A stretch of 64,000 bases of DNA from Nocardioides ungokensis (GTDB lineage: Bacteria; Actinomycetota; Actinomycetes; Propionibacteriales; Nocardioidaceae), in the NCBI RefSeq assembly GCF_013466985.1, contig NZ_CP059164.1, positions 620,001 through 684,000 of the forward strand, written 5' to 3'. Each line of letters begins with the position of its first letter. The first letter of the stretch is position 1. A program made the position numbers and the translations under genes. Positions 39,208 through 47,979 of this stretch are shown piece after piece. Under the pieces are notes generated by a model. The model was not told the origin of the DNA. It did not search any database and worked only from the letters and a program-made list of their open reading frames with translations.

Positions 39208-40431
39208 TCAGCCGCGGGCGGGCTCGACCCGGCCGACGACCTCGCCGAGCGCGATCCGACCGCCGCCGGTGCCGGGCGCGGTGTAGCGGAGCCTCACCTC
39301 GTCCCCGTCCTCCAGGAACGTGCGGCCGCCCTCCCAGACCTCGGTGCCGAAGGGTTCCTTGCCACCCCAGCTGAGCTCGAGGAAGGAGCCGCGCTGGCCG
39401 GGCTCCGGGCCGCTGATGGTGCCGGAGGCGTAGAGGTCGCCGGTGCGCAGCGAGGCCCCGTTGACCGTCGTGTGGGCGAGCATCTGGGCGGGGGACCAGT
39501 ACATCGTGCGGTACGGCGGCCGGCTGACGACCTCGCCGTTGAGCACCACCTCGACGTCCACGTCCAGCCCCCGGGCCCGGTCCGGCCCGAGGTAGGGCAG
39601 CGGCGTCGGGTCCTGGCCGGGCAGGTCCGTCCACGCGGCGTCGAACGCCTCGAGCGGGGTCACCCAGTGGGAGACAGAGGTGGCGAAGGACTTGCCGAGG
39701 AACGGGCCGAGGGGGACGTACTCCCAGGCCTGGATGTCGCGCGCCGACCAGTCGTTGACACCGACGACGCCGAAGACGTGGTCTGCGAACGCGTCGTGGG
39801 GGACCGGCTGGCCCAGCGCGGAGCCGGTGCCGACGACGAAGCCGAGCTCGGCCTCGATGTCGAGTCGGCGGCTGGGCCCGAAGGTGGGGGAGTCCTCGGT
39901 CGGCGCCTTCCGCTGCCCCTGCGGCCGGACCACGGGCGTGGTCGATGCGACCACCGTGCCGGCGCGACCGTGGTAGCCGACCGGGAGGTGCCGCCAGTTC
40001 GGCAGCAGCGGCTCCTGGTCGGGCCGGAAGATGCGTCCCACGTTGGAGGCGTGGTGCTCGGACGCGTAGAAGTCGACGTAGTCGGCGACCTCGACCGGCA
40101 GGTGCAGCGTCAGGTCCGCGAGCGGCAGCAGGTGGGGCTGCGTGCGCTCGCGGTGGACCTCGTCGCCGAGCACCTCGATGATCCACCGGCGGGCGATCCG
40201 CCACGACTCGGCTCCCATCGCCATGAACGCATTCAGGCTGGGCGTCCGCCACGCGGCGGCCAGCTCGGACGCGGGGTCGCCGATCTCCGCGACCGGCGCG
40301 AGGTCGAGCACGTGGTCGCCGATGCGCACACCCACGCGCGGCTGCTCGCCGGAGCTCGAGAAGACGCCGTACGGCAGGTTGTCGATGTCGAAGAGGGAGC
40401 CGGCGGCTCCCTCGACCCAGGTGGTGGTCAC
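39208..40431 (-). CDS. fahA: Fumarylacetoacetase
   Basis: This is the last enzyme of tyrosine/homogentisate breakdown; it splits fumarylacetoacetate into fumarate and acetoacetate. The 407-residue protein begins MTTTWVEGAAGSLFDIDNLP, the short N-terminal SH3-like domain. The catalytic domain shows DYVDFYASEHHASNVGRIFR (metal Asp and catalytic His), HLPVGYHGRAGTVVASTTPV, DIEAELGFVVGTGSALGQPV and GVNDWSARDIQAWEYVPLGP. It ends VGRVEPARG. The GTG at 40431 overlaps the stop of the upstream gene by four bases, so the two are coupled. The homogentisate dioxygenase gene is 13 kb away (53869), and both are preceded by the same operator type. Confidence 0.94.
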   Translation of the reverse strand: MTTTWVEGAAGSLFDIDNLPYGVFSSSGEQPRVGVRIGDHVLDLAPVAEIGDPASELAAAWRTPSLNAFMAMGAESWRIARRWIIEVLGDEVHRERTQPHLLPLADLTLHLPVEVADYVDFYASEHHASNVGRIFRPDQEPLLPNWRHLPVGYHGRAGTVVASTTPVVRPQGQRKAPTEDSPTFGPSRRLDIEAELGFVVGTGSALGQPVPHDAFADHVFGVVGVNDWSARDIQAWEYVPLGPFLGKSFATSVSHWVTPLEAFDAAWTDLPGQDPTPLPYLGPDRARGLDVDVEVVLNGEVVSRPPYRTMYWSPAQMLAHTTVNGASLRTGDLYASGTISGPEPGQRGSFLELSWGGKEPFGTEVWEGGRTFLEDGDEVRLRYTAPGTGGGRIALGEVVGRVEPARG

Positions 40432-41285
40432 GGCTTCTCCAGCAGTCCGAGGGCGGTCAGGTCGTCGAGCGGTTCGCTGATCGAGCAGGAGCCGAAGGAG
40501 GTGAACCAGCGCCTGGCCCCGGCGAGGTCGGCCTCAGCGGCCTCGGCGGCCAGGGTTGCGCCGTCGCGCTGCTCGAGCGTCTCGACCAGCTCGGCGGGCG
40601 AGGCCCCGTCGAAGGCGCGACGGGTGGCGAGCAGGACGTTGACGAAGCCGTGGTGCTCGAAGCCGTCCCGGTCGAGATGCCGCACGGCGTTGTGGAGGCC
40701 GGCGGTGCACTTGAACGGCGTCTCCCGGTCCAGCGCGGCGTCGACCCAGGCGGCCAGCTGGGTCGCCGAGGGGAAGAGATGCGCCTCCAGGCCGCCGGTG
40801 CGGAACTTCAGGCGCAGCTCGGCCGCCGCCACCTCGTCGGCCGCCGCCAGCCACTGGTACGTCGGGTCCCCGGCCGGGAGCTCCACGAAGACCGGGACCT
40901 CGTCGGCGAGGTGGCCCTCGGCGCGCGCGGCGTCGACCGCCGTGACGACCCGCCGGGCGTTGCCGGCCAGGTCGTCGAGGTCGCGCAGCGCGATCTCGAG
41001 TCCTGCGAGGGTCAGGCTGGACCGGGCACAGGCCTTCGCCGGACCGGCGACCTGGCCGGCGCCGCCCGTGATGACGACCGAGACCGGGAGCTCGACGCCG
41101 GGCGGCACGGCCACCTTGGGCACGTCGGTGTCACGCAGCACGAACGTGCCGACGAGGTCGGCGTGCGGCGTCCCCGCACGATCGACGTAGGCCGTCGCCG
41201 CGTCGACGAGGTCGGCGTTGCCGGGCGGGAAGATGGCCGCGTCGTCGACCAGCCCGACCCAGGCCGGTCCCAGTGGAGACTTCAC
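40428..41285 (-). CDS. Conserved protein paired with fumarylacetoacetase, unknown function
   Basis: The 285-residue product starts at the GTG at 41285 (VKSPLGPAWVGLVDDAAIFP). It shows PPGNADLVDAATAYVDRAGT, PVFVELPAGDPTYQWLAAAD, and the strongly conserved-looking ELRLKFRTGGLEAHLFPSAT and FKCTAGLHNAVRHLDRDGFE. No signal peptide or membrane segment is present. It reads like a TIM-barrel-type protein, but I do not recognise the family with certainty. It lies directly before fahA with overlapping stop and start, and the likely operator lies 26 bases before its GTG. A role near tyrosine catabolism is inferred from this coupling only. The frame extends to 41309 but that would run into the operator. 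Confidence 0.8.
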   Translation of the reverse strand: MKSPLGPAWVGLVDDAAIFPPGNADLVDAATAYVDRAGTPHADLVGTFVLRDTDVPKVAVPPGVELPVSVVITGGAGQVAGPAKACARSSLTLAGLEIALRDLDDLAGNARRVVTAVDAARAEGHLADEVPVFVELPAGDPTYQWLAAADEVAAAELRLKFRTGGLEAHLFPSATQLAAWVDAALDRETPFKCTAGLHNAVRHLDRDGFEHHGFVNVLLATRRAFDGASPAELVETLEQRDGATLAAEAAEADLAGARRWFTSFGSCSISEPLDDLTALGLLEKP

Positions 41286-41310
41286 GCCGCCACTGTAACG
41301 GGGCCGCACA

Positions 41311-41333
41311 TAACGGACGAGACCGTCCGGATA
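41311..41333. promoter_or_regulatory. TAACGGA-N8-TCCGGATA operator candidate
   Basis: This site lies 26 bases upstream of the GTG of the gene pair 40428-41285 / fahA. It matches the site before hmgA (TATCGGA-N8-TCCGATA at 53823-53844) in both half sites and in the eight-base spacing, with one substitution and one inserted G. Shared control of the homogentisate branch is likely. Confidence 0.55.
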
Positions 41334-41343
41334 TCGGGACTCC

Positions 41344-42510
41344 TCAGACCAAGGTGGGGCGGCCCCGTTTCGCCAGCTGGTCGGCGATGATGAGCCGCTG
41401 CACCTCGCTGGCGCCCTCCCAGATCCGCTCGACCCGCAGCTCGCGGAAGAAGCGCTCGGCCACGTTCTCCCGCAGATAGCCGCGACCGCCGAACACCTGG
41501 ACCGCCCGGTCCGCCACCCGGCCGGCCATCTCGGAGGCGTAGAGCTTGGCCATCGAGCACCGCGCGTGCAGGACCTTGCGGTCGAGTCCCTCGTCGACTG
41601 ACCTGGCCGTCTCGTAGGTCATCGCCCGCGCTGCGAAGAGCTCGGTGAGGCTGTCGGCGAGCATCGCCTGCACCAGCTGCTTGCGCGCCAGCGGCTCACC
41701 GCCGACGCGACGCTGCTGCGCGAACGCCGTGGCCTCGTCGACCAGGCGCTCGGCGGCTCCCAGGCAGCGCGCGGCCACCATCAGCCGCTCGAAGCGGAAC
41801 CACTCGAAGACGAAGGACATGCCGTCCTCCTCGGTCCCCACGAGGTGGCTCGCCGGCACCCGCACCTGCTCGAACGCGACGACCGGGTGCCGGTGCCCGA
41901 GAGTGTGCGTGTACGCCGGTGTGCGGACCACCCGCACCCCGGGCGCGTCCACGTCGACCACGAACAGGGCCTGGTCCCCGGCGTGCGGTCCGGTCGTGAG
42001 CACGGCCTGGAAGAAGGCGTAGTCGGCCTCGTGGAAGGACGTCACGTGCCACTTCACGCCGTCGAGCACGTAGCCGTCGCCGTCCCGGCGGGCGGTCGCC
42101 GACAGGTCGGTGAGGTCGGAGCCGGCGTCCTCCTCGGTGATGGCGTAGCACTCCTGCAGCTCGCCGCGCACCGTCGGCAGCAGCCAGCGCTCCCGCTGGT
42201 GGTCGTTGGCGACCTCGGGCCACCAGGACGGGGGCGTGTGCAGGCACCAGGCGAGGCCGTTGGTCACCCGGCCGCCCTGTTCCTGGACCAGGACCTGCTG
42301 GAGGGTCGAGCAGCCCGGCCCGCCGACCGAGGCCGGCATGTTCGTGGCGTACAGGCCGAGCTCGCGTGCCCGGCGGTGGTGCTTGGCCTCGACGTCCTCC
42401 GGGATCCGGCCGTCGTGCTCCTCCGCGGTGAGCTCCCAGGCCATCAGCTCGTCGGTGAAGCCGCGGGCGCGGCGCTGCAGCTCGAGGTCCTCGGGGCTGA
42501 GTCCGTACAT
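41344..42510 (-). CDS. Acyl-CoA dehydrogenase
   Basis: This is a standard FAD-dependent acyl-CoA dehydrogenase. The 388-residue protein has QECYAITEEDAGSDLTDLSA (flavin and substrate contact), LDGVKWHVTSFHEADYAFFQ, HTLGHRHPVVAFEQVRVPAS and VFGGRGYLRENVAERFFREL. The C-terminal VERIWEGASEVQRLIIADQL contains the position of the usual catalytic glutamate. It begins MYGLSPEDLELQRRARGFTD at the ATG at 42510. A TetR-type operator (42538-42559) lies in the divergent gap to the oxidase gene, so it belongs to the 41-53 kb regulon. The substrate is unknown; the chain is expected to be short or branched given the setting. Confidence 0.92.
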   Translation of the reverse strand: MYGLSPEDLELQRRARGFTDELMAWELTAEEHDGRIPEDVEAKHHRRARELGLYATNMPASVGGPGCSTLQQVLVQEQGGRVTNGLAWCLHTPPSWWPEVANDHQRERWLLPTVRGELQECYAITEEDAGSDLTDLSATARRDGDGYVLDGVKWHVTSFHEADYAFFQAVLTTGPHAGDQALFVVDVDAPGVRVVRTPAYTHTLGHRHPVVAFEQVRVPASHLVGTEEDGMSFVFEWFRFERLMVAARCLGAAERLVDEATAFAQQRRVGGEPLARKQLVQAMLADSLTELFAARAMTYETARSVDEGLDRKVLHARCSMAKLYASEMAGRVADRAVQVFGGRGYLRENVAERFFRELRVERIWEGASEVQRLIIADQLAKRGRPTLV

Positions 42511-42537
42511 GGCGGCTCCCGCGTCCGGGTGACGGCA

Positions 42538-42559
42538 TTGACTGACTGTTCAGTCTATG
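42538..42559. promoter_or_regulatory. TetR-type operator, copy 1 (GACTGA-N4-TCAGTC)
   Basis: The core GACTGA CTGT TCAGTC is flanked by TT on the left and TATG on the right. The same 22 bases recur unchanged at 46105-46126 and with one change at 49398-49419. This copy serves the divergent acyl-CoA dehydrogenase and DadA-like genes. The leading TTGACT may double as a -35 element. Confidence 0.75.
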
Positions 42560-42573
42560 CCAGCCTCGAGAGG

Positions 42574-43851
42574 GTGACCAGCGCCCTCCCGCGCACCGCC
42601 GACGCCGTCGTCGTGGGCGGCGGCACCGTGGGTGCGTGGTGTGCCTGGTTCCTGCGCGAGGCGGGTCTCGCCGATGTCGTGCTGCTGGAGCGCGGCACCC
42701 TCGGCAGCGGCGCCAGCTCCCGGGCCGCCGGCATGGTCCGCGCCCAGGGGGGCACCGAGGTGGCCGTCCGGCTCGGCCTGTTCAGCCGGGACTTCTACGC
42801 CTCGCAGCCGGAGCGCCTCGGCCTCGACTCGGGGTTCGTGGCGCAGGGCTACTTCATGCCTTGCTTCTCCGAGCGCGAGGTCACCGAGGCCCGGGACCGG
42901 ATCGCCATGCAGCAGGCACTCGGCCTCGATGTGCGGTGGGTCGGCTCCGACGAGCTCGACGACCTAAACCCGGCGATGGGCCGCGGCCTGACGCTGGGTG
43001 GCTCCTACGCGCCGGGCGACGGGTACGTCGACCCGCCGCGCAACGTCCTCGCCTACACCGCGGCCCTGGTGACGTCCGGCGTCCGGCTGCGGGAACGGAC
43101 GTCGTTCGAGGGGTTGCTGCGCTCGGGTGACCGGGTGACCGGCGTGCTCACCTCGGCGGGCGAGATCGCCACGGACCGGGTGGTGCTGACCGGTGGTCCG
43201 ACGCTCGCCGCGGTGGGTCGGGCTGCGGGAGCACGGATCCCGGCCGGCGGCGCCCGGCACCAGGTGGTGGTCACCGGTCCGCATCCCGACCTCGCGCCCG
43301 ACCGGCTGCCGATGGTCTTCGACGTGGCCTCCGGGATCTACTGGCGACCCGAGGAGGGCGGGGTCCTCTGGGGCATGAGCAACCCCGACGAGCGTCCGGG
43401 CGAGGCGACCGAGTTCGACTGGGCGTACTACGCCAGCATGCGCCGGCGGATGGCGATGCTCGTGCCCTCGACCGCGGGGCTGGGGCTGCGCAAGGCCTGG
43501 GCTGCGACCATCGACTTCACTCCCGACCACCTGCCGATCCTGGGGCCGCTCATCACCGCGGACGGCCCGGTCACGGGCGTCACCGTGGCGGCCGCGGGAG
43601 GCCACGGGATGATGTGGGGGCCCGGCGTCGCCCGTGTCGCCGCGGACCTGGCCGTGGCTGACGCCACCGACGTCGTCGACGTCAGCGACCTGGGGCTGGA
43701 CCGCTTCGACGAGCACGGCCGCAGCCGGCTGGCGCCCGATCCCATCGCGCTGCCCTTCCCCGAGACAGTCGGCCCCGAGACAGCCGGCCTCGAGCCGGCC
43801 GGCCCCGGGACGGCCACCGCCCAGACCGCCAGCCCCGAGACGGCCGGCTAG
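42574..43851 (+). CDS. FAD-dependent amine/D-amino-acid oxidase (DadA/sarcosine oxidase-like)
   Basis: The protein belongs to the DAO family, flavoproteins that oxidise sarcosine, dimethylglycine, D-amino acids and similar N-substituted amines. The 425-residue product begins with the FAD-binding motif DAVVVGGGTVGAWCAWFLRE and shows LGSGASSRAAGMVRAQGGTE, then GGARHQVVVTGPHPDLAPDR and TIDFTPDHLPILGPLITADG near the C-terminus, where the flavin contact AAGGHGMMWGPGVARVAADL follows. The last 30 residues are a low-complexity tail of Pro-Glu-Thr-Ala repeats. The GTG start at 42574 lies 15 bases after a TetR-type operator. Its stop overlaps that of the convergent synthetase gene. The substrate is likely an N-methyl or secondary amine, by family and by the nearby Rieske gene. 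Confidence 0.85.
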   Translation: MTSALPRTADAVVVGGGTVGAWCAWFLREAGLADVVLLERGTLGSGASSRAAGMVRAQGGTEVAVRLGLFSRDFYASQPERLGLDSGFVAQGYFMPCFSEREVTEARDRIAMQQALGLDVRWVGSDELDDLNPAMGRGLTLGGSYAPGDGYVDPPRNVLAYTAALVTSGVRLRERTSFEGLLRSGDRVTGVLTSAGEIATDRVVLTGGPTLAAVGRAAGARIPAGGARHQVVVTGPHPDLAPDRLPMVFDVASGIYWRPEEGGVLWGMSNPDERPGEATEFDWAYYASMRRRMAMLVPSTAGLGLRKAWAATIDFTPDHLPILGPLITADGPVTGVTVAAAGGHGMMWGPGVARVAADLAVADATDVVDVSDLGLDRFDEHGRSRLAPDPIALPFPETVGPETAGLEPAGPGTATAQTASPETAG

Positions 43852-45917
43852 CCGCGAGCCGCCGTCCGGGTCAGCACCAGCGCGTCGACCGCCACCGCCC
43901 CGCCCGGGTGTACGACGAGGGGGTTGACGTCGACGGCCTCGAGCACGTCGCCGAGCTCCTCGGCGAGCCGGGACATCGCCACCACCGCGTCGACGACGCC
44001 CTGTACCCCGACCGGCGGCCGACCTCGGTGCCCCGTGAGCAGCCGGGTCACCTTCAGCGAGTCGAGGAGCCGTCGGGCCACCGCCTCGTCGACCGGCGGC
44101 AGGGCCACGGCCCGCTGGGCGAGCAGCTCCACCAGCGTGCCCCCGGCGCCGACGACGACCAGCGGGCCGACCAACGGGTCCCGGTGCACGCCGAGGGCGA
44201 TCTCGACGCCCGGCGGCAGCTGGCGCTGGACGGTCACGCAGGGACCCAGGTGGGCGGCCAGGTCGGCGTACGCCTCCGCGACCGCCGACGCGTCGGCCAG
44301 GGCCAGGCGGACGCCGTCGACGTCGACCTTGTGCGTGACGGACGGATCGGCGGTCTTGAGCACCACCGGGTGGCCCAGCTCGGCGGCCGCCCGCACCGCC
44401 GCGGCGGCGTCGCGGACGGTGACCCACGGCGCCACCGGGATTCCGTAGTCGGCGACGAGGGTCAACGGGTCCGCGTCGCCGGCCATCAAACGCGCGCGCC
44501 AGCGGTCCCGGCGATCGTGCTGGACCGGTGCGGCCACCGGCCGTCGTGCCGGCTCGGCATCGGCCAGCAGGTGGCCCAGCGCGCGCAGCCCCGACCGGGT
44601 GCCCTCGAGGACGGGGATGCCCTGCTGGCGCAGGTCGGCGGCGACCGGCCGGTCGATCGCGGAGGACAGGTTCGACAGCACCACCACTGGCTTGTCGGTG
44701 TGCGCCGAGAGTCGCGCCAGCGCCCGGGGGAACGCGAAGTCGCCGTCGTACTCGGGCACCAGGTCGACAGCCAGGGCGACCACGTCGACGGCGTCGTCGT
44801 CGGCGAGCGTGGTCAGGCAGTCGGTGAACAGGTCCTCCGTGCGGGACCCGCCGCCCCAGACGTCGAGTGGGTTGTCCGGTTCGAGCCCGGGGTCGAGCAC
44901 GGTCGCGAGCTTGGCGGTCGTGGCTTCCGACAGGTCTGCGAACGGAACACCGAGCCGCTCGGCCACGTCTGCCACCAGCACCCGCTCGGCGCCGGAGTCG
45001 TGAACCGTGGCGATCCCGTGCGGGCGGGCGCGAGGCCGCACCCGTCGTCCGATCGCGAAGGTCTCGAGGCTGTCAGCGAGCTCACCGAGGTCGTCACAGC
45101 GGTGGACGTCGTACGCCGCGGCCAGCGCCTCCCACGCGGCGTCCGACCCGGCGAGCGCGCCGGAGTGGGCGCCGACCAGTGCCTGTCCGCGACGCGAGCT
45201 GCCCACCGTGAGCGCCACGACGGGGATGTCGCGGTCGGCTGCCTCGGCGAGCGCAGCACGCAGGCGCGGCACGTCCCGCAGGGTCTCCTGCACCAGTGCG
45301 ACGACGCGGGTCTCCTCCTGCTCCAGCGCGTGCGTGAGGTAGTCCGCGGTGGTGGTGACGAGCTCCTGTCCCGACGACACGACGAGGGAGTACTCCAGTC
45401 GGCGGTGGCTGCGCAGCAGGGCGGAGAAGACCGACCCCGAGTGCGTGACCAGGGCGATCGGCCCGGGGGGCAGGTGCTCGGGCTCGAGGTAGCCGAGCGC
45501 GCGCACGCCGCGCGTGACGTTGACGAACCCCATGCAGCTGGGGCCGCACAGCTCCAGCCCGTCCGCGGCAGCGACCAGCTCGTCGCGGAGCCCGTGTGCG
45601 CTGCCGAACACCACCGCGCCCGCGTCGCCCCGGGCCGACGCCAGCCGCACCTGTTCGACCAGGGCCCGGTCGGGGGCGCCCAGCAGCACCAGGTCGACCG
45701 GGTCCGGCACGTCCGTGAGGGAGGGCAGGCACGGGCGGCCCAGGACCGTCCGGTGTCGCGGGTTGACGAACCAGGAGCGGGCGATGCCGGGGCTGCGGAG
45801 CACCTCGGTGGCCATCCGCCAGCCCAGTGAGTCCGGGCGGTCGCTGGCGCCGACGGCCGCGACGGTGCGGCCCTCGAGCATCCGGGCCAGTCGTGGACGG
45901 ACCGGCGGCAGCACCAT
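43848..45917 (-). CDS. NDP-forming acyl-CoA synthetase family protein
   Basis: The 689-residue protein is a single-chain relative of ADP-forming acetyl-CoA synthetase. The N-terminal CoA-binding domain shows GRTVAAVGASDRPDSLGWRM and SWFVNPRHRTVLGRPCLPSL. Next come the succinyl-CoA-synthetase-like flavodoxin domains with GPSCMGFVNVTRGVRALGYL, ALVTHSGSVFSALLRSHRRL and VGAHSGALAGSDAAWEALAA. The phosphohistidine expected in many members is not obvious. The C-terminal ATP-grasp part runs from YGIPVAPWVTVRDAAAAVRA through PVVLKTADPSVTHKVDVDGV to VDVNPLVVHPGGAVAVDALV. It starts at the ATG 45917, seven bases after the stop of the short remnant. It should make an acyl-CoA for the island's dehydrogenase, or run the reverse reaction to gain ATP. 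Confidence 0.85.
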   Translation of the reverse strand: MVLPPVRPRLARMLEGRTVAAVGASDRPDSLGWRMATEVLRSPGIARSWFVNPRHRTVLGRPCLPSLTDVPDPVDLVLLGAPDRALVEQVRLASARGDAGAVVFGSAHGLRDELVAAADGLELCGPSCMGFVNVTRGVRALGYLEPEHLPPGPIALVTHSGSVFSALLRSHRRLEYSLVVSSGQELVTTTADYLTHALEQEETRVVALVQETLRDVPRLRAALAEAADRDIPVVALTVGSSRRGQALVGAHSGALAGSDAAWEALAAAYDVHRCDDLGELADSLETFAIGRRVRPRARPHGIATVHDSGAERVLVADVAERLGVPFADLSEATTAKLATVLDPGLEPDNPLDVWGGGSRTEDLFTDCLTTLADDDAVDVVALAVDLVPEYDGDFAFPRALARLSAHTDKPVVVLSNLSSAIDRPVAADLRQQGIPVLEGTRSGLRALGHLLADAEPARRPVAAPVQHDRRDRWRARLMAGDADPLTLVADYGIPVAPWVTVRDAAAAVRAAAELGHPVVLKTADPSVTHKVDVDGVRLALADASAVAEAYADLAAHLGPCVTVQRQLPPGVEIALGVHRDPLVGPLVVVGAGGTLVELLAQRAVALPPVDEAVARRLLDSLKVTRLLTGHRGRPPVGVQGVVDAVVAMSRLAEELGDVLEAVDVNPLVVHPGGAVAVDALVLTRTAARG

Positions 45918-45923
45918 CGGGCC

Positions 45924-46076
45924 TCAGCGACCCAGCGTGGTCAGCAGCCGCCGGGGCGCGCGCCTGGCTGCCCGCGCGTCCTTCAGTGCCGGGGCGAGGT
46001 ACGCCGACAGTCGATGGCGCCCGCCTCCCACGATGACGGCGTCGTGCTCGTCGGCCATGCTGATCACCCCGCTCAT
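45924..46076 (-). pseudogene. Remnant of an FAD-dependent oxidoreductase N-terminus
   Basis: A 50-codon frame starts MSGVISMADEHDAVIVGGGR and ends RRLLTTLGR. The stretch DEHDAVIVGGG is a canonical FAD-binding beta-alpha-beta start, as in phytoene-dehydrogenase-like oxidoreductases. The next residues (RHRLSAYLAPALKDARAARR) look like a shortened copy of the usual helix, and then the protein stops. This suggests a gene that lost nearly all of its body. It lies between a TetR-type operator and the acyl-CoA synthetase, so its start may now only serve as a translated leader. A second start at 46058 (MADEHDA) is possible. A small functional peptide cannot be ruled out. Confidence 0.5.
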
Positions 46077-46104
46077 CGCCTGTCGTGGCGTTGGCCCATG
46101 GACG

Positions 46105-46126
46105 TTGACTGACTGTTCAGTCTATG
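46105..46126. promoter_or_regulatory. TetR-type operator, copy 2 (GACTGA-N4-TCAGTC)
   Basis: Identical over 22 bases to the copy at 42538-42559. It lies between the minus-strand remnant/acyl-CoA synthetase and the tetR gene (GTG 46175), so the regulator probably controls itself and the synthetase from here. Confidence 0.75.
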
Positions 46127-46174
46127 AGGTGGTACGGTGCCGCGGCAAGCAGTTGGTTGACCTCCAGGAGCTCC

Positions 46175-46861
46175 GTGGCAGACAAGCAGCCCGCCAGCGC
46201 CCAGGCCGCCAGTACCCAGGCCGCCGGGAGGCAGGCCGGGGACCGGGCCGAGGCGCCGGGCGAAGGACAGGGCCCCGGCGTGGCGGACGCCCGCCGTGAC
46301 CAGATGCTCGCCGCCGCGGCGCGGCTGATCGCCGAGCGAGGGTTCTCCGACACCCGGATCGCCGACGTCGCCGAGCGGATCGGGTCCAGTCCGGCGCTGG
46401 TCATCTACTACTTCGGCACCAAGGACAGTCTCCTCACCGAGGCGCTGCGCTGGTCGGAGCGGTCCTTCTACGCGGCCGTCGAGGAGATGCTCGGGCAGAC
46501 CGCGGCCCTGGAGGAGCGCCTCGACACGCTGGTGGCGTGGTGCCTGCCCGACAGCGACGAGCTGCCCGCGGACTGGGGCCTGTGGTTCGACCTGTGGGCG
46601 CAGGCGTTCCGGCACCCCGAGGTGAAGAAGGACCGGGCCGCGCTGGACCAGCAGTGGCGCGACCTCATCGGCCGGGTCGTGCGCGAGGGCATCGAGGCGG
46701 GCGAGATCGAGGCCGTGGACGTCGACCTCTTCACGATCACGTGGGCCGCGCTGCTCGACGGGCTGGTCGTCCAGATCGCGCTGGAGGACCCGCGGGTCGA
46801 CCGGGCCCTGGCCCGTCGCGTGGCGCACGAGGTGGCGCGCCGCGAGCTGGGTCTGGGCTGA
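46175..46861 (+). CDS. TetR family transcriptional regulator of the island
   Basis: The 228-residue regulator begins with about 35 residues of low-complexity sequence (ADKQPASAQAASTQAAGRQA). The TetR helix-turn-helix follows: RRDQMLAAAARLIAERGFSD, then RIADVAERIGSSPALVIYYF and GTKDSLLTEALRWSERSF. The C-terminal domain contains ELPADWGLWFDLWAQAFRHP and resembles BetI-like and PsrA-like members. The GTG at 46175 with ccaggag upstream is preferred; an in-frame ATG at 46124 overlaps the operator. Three copies of one operator in the window, one right before this gene, point to a local autoregulated regulon. BetI-type likeness would suit a quaternary-amine signal, but this is inference. Confidence 0.88.
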   Translation: MADKQPASAQAASTQAAGRQAGDRAEAPGEGQGPGVADARRDQMLAAAARLIAERGFSDTRIADVAERIGSSPALVIYYFGTKDSLLTEALRWSERSFYAAVEEMLGQTAALEERLDTLVAWCLPDSDELPADWGLWFDLWAQAFRHPEVKKDRAALDQQWRDLIGRVVREGIEAGEIEAVDVDLFTITWAALLDGLVVQIALEDPRVDRALARRVAHEVARRELGLG

Positions 46862-46873
46862 GGCAGGCCGACG

Positions 46874-47979
46874 TCACCCGGGGAGCAGTCGCAACGCCGA
46901 CGGTGCGAGGGTCGCGACCAGCTCCGACCCGGTGGTCAACCAGAGCGGAGGCTCGCCGAGGACGTTCGGCACGTCGGCCTGGAGGGACAGGCCCGCACAG
47001 TCGAGCGTCACCGTCGTGTGCGCGCCCCGGAACGTCACGGCCCTCACCCGCGCCCGCAGCCGGTTGGACCCGTCCGGGGTGCCGGCCCGACATCCTCCCC
47101 CGGAGCCAGCGGGCTCACCTCGACCCGCTCGGGCCGCGCCATCACCTGCACGACCTCGCCGACGGCAGGGTCCCACTCGGTCTTGGCGACGGTGAGCCGG
47201 TGCTCGCCGATCGTGCAGGTAAGGCCCTCCGGCCCGATCGCCCGCACCGTGGCCTCCCAGAGGTTCGCGGTGCCCAGGAACGTCGCCACGTGCACGCCGG
47301 ACGGCTGGGAGTAGACCTCGCCGGGGGTGCCCACCTGGAGGACCTTGCCGTCGCGGAGCACCGCGACCCGGTCCGACATGGTCAGGGCCTCCTCCTGGTC
47401 GTGCGTGACGTAGACGAACGTGGTGCCGACCAGGCGCTGCAGGGACCTCAGCTCCACCTGCAGCTGCTTGCGGAGCTTGGCGTCGAGGGCGCCCATCGGC
47501 TCGTCGAGGAGCAGCACGGTCGGCTCGAGGACGAGGGCCCGGGCCAGCGCCACCCGCTGCTGCTGTCCGCCCGACAGCTGGTGCGGCTTGCGCTTGGTCA
47601 TCGACCCCAGCTGCACGAGCTCGAGCGCCTGCCCTACGCGACGACGTACCTCGTCACGGCCGGCCTTCTGGTAGCGCAGCCCGAAGGCGACGTTCTCGAA
47701 GACGTCGAGGAAGGGGAAGAGCGCGTAGGACTGGAAGACCGTGTTGACGGGCCGCCGGTGGGGCGGCACCTCCACCAGCGAGCGACCGTCGAGGTGGATG
47801 GTCCCCGCATCGGGACGCTCGAAGCCGGCGATCATCCGCAGGGTCGTGGTCTTTCCGCAGCCCGAGGCGCCGAGCAGGGAGAAGAACTCGCCCTCCCGCA
47901 CGTCGAGGTCGATCCCGTCGACGGCGACCTCGTCGCCGAAGTGCTTGACCAGACCCGAGAGGGAGAGGGCACCCGCCAT
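46874..47979 (-). CDS. potA: Spermidine/putrescine-type ABC transporter ATP-binding protein (one frameshift)
   Basis: This ATPase drives the PotBCD-type importer encoded beyond the aminotransferase. It shows Walker [21 protein letters not shown], the Q-loop [20 protein letters not shown], signature [19 protein letters not shown], Walker [21 protein letters not shown] and the switch His in [20 protein letters not shown]. The TOBE part is split by a frameshift near 47086, where a G run on the coding strand is one base short ([13 protein letters not shown], then [20 protein letters not shown] in the other frame), ending SALRLLPG. The corrected length is near 368 residues, typical of PotA. The ATG at 47979 directly abuts the aminotransferase stop. 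The importer's other genes are on the opposite strand. Confidence 0.9.

Noticed and set aside
46124..46174. ATG 46124 as the start of the TetR gene
   Set aside because: It lies within the operator and adds 17 residues without family likeness. The GTG at 46175 has a ribosome binding site at good spacing.
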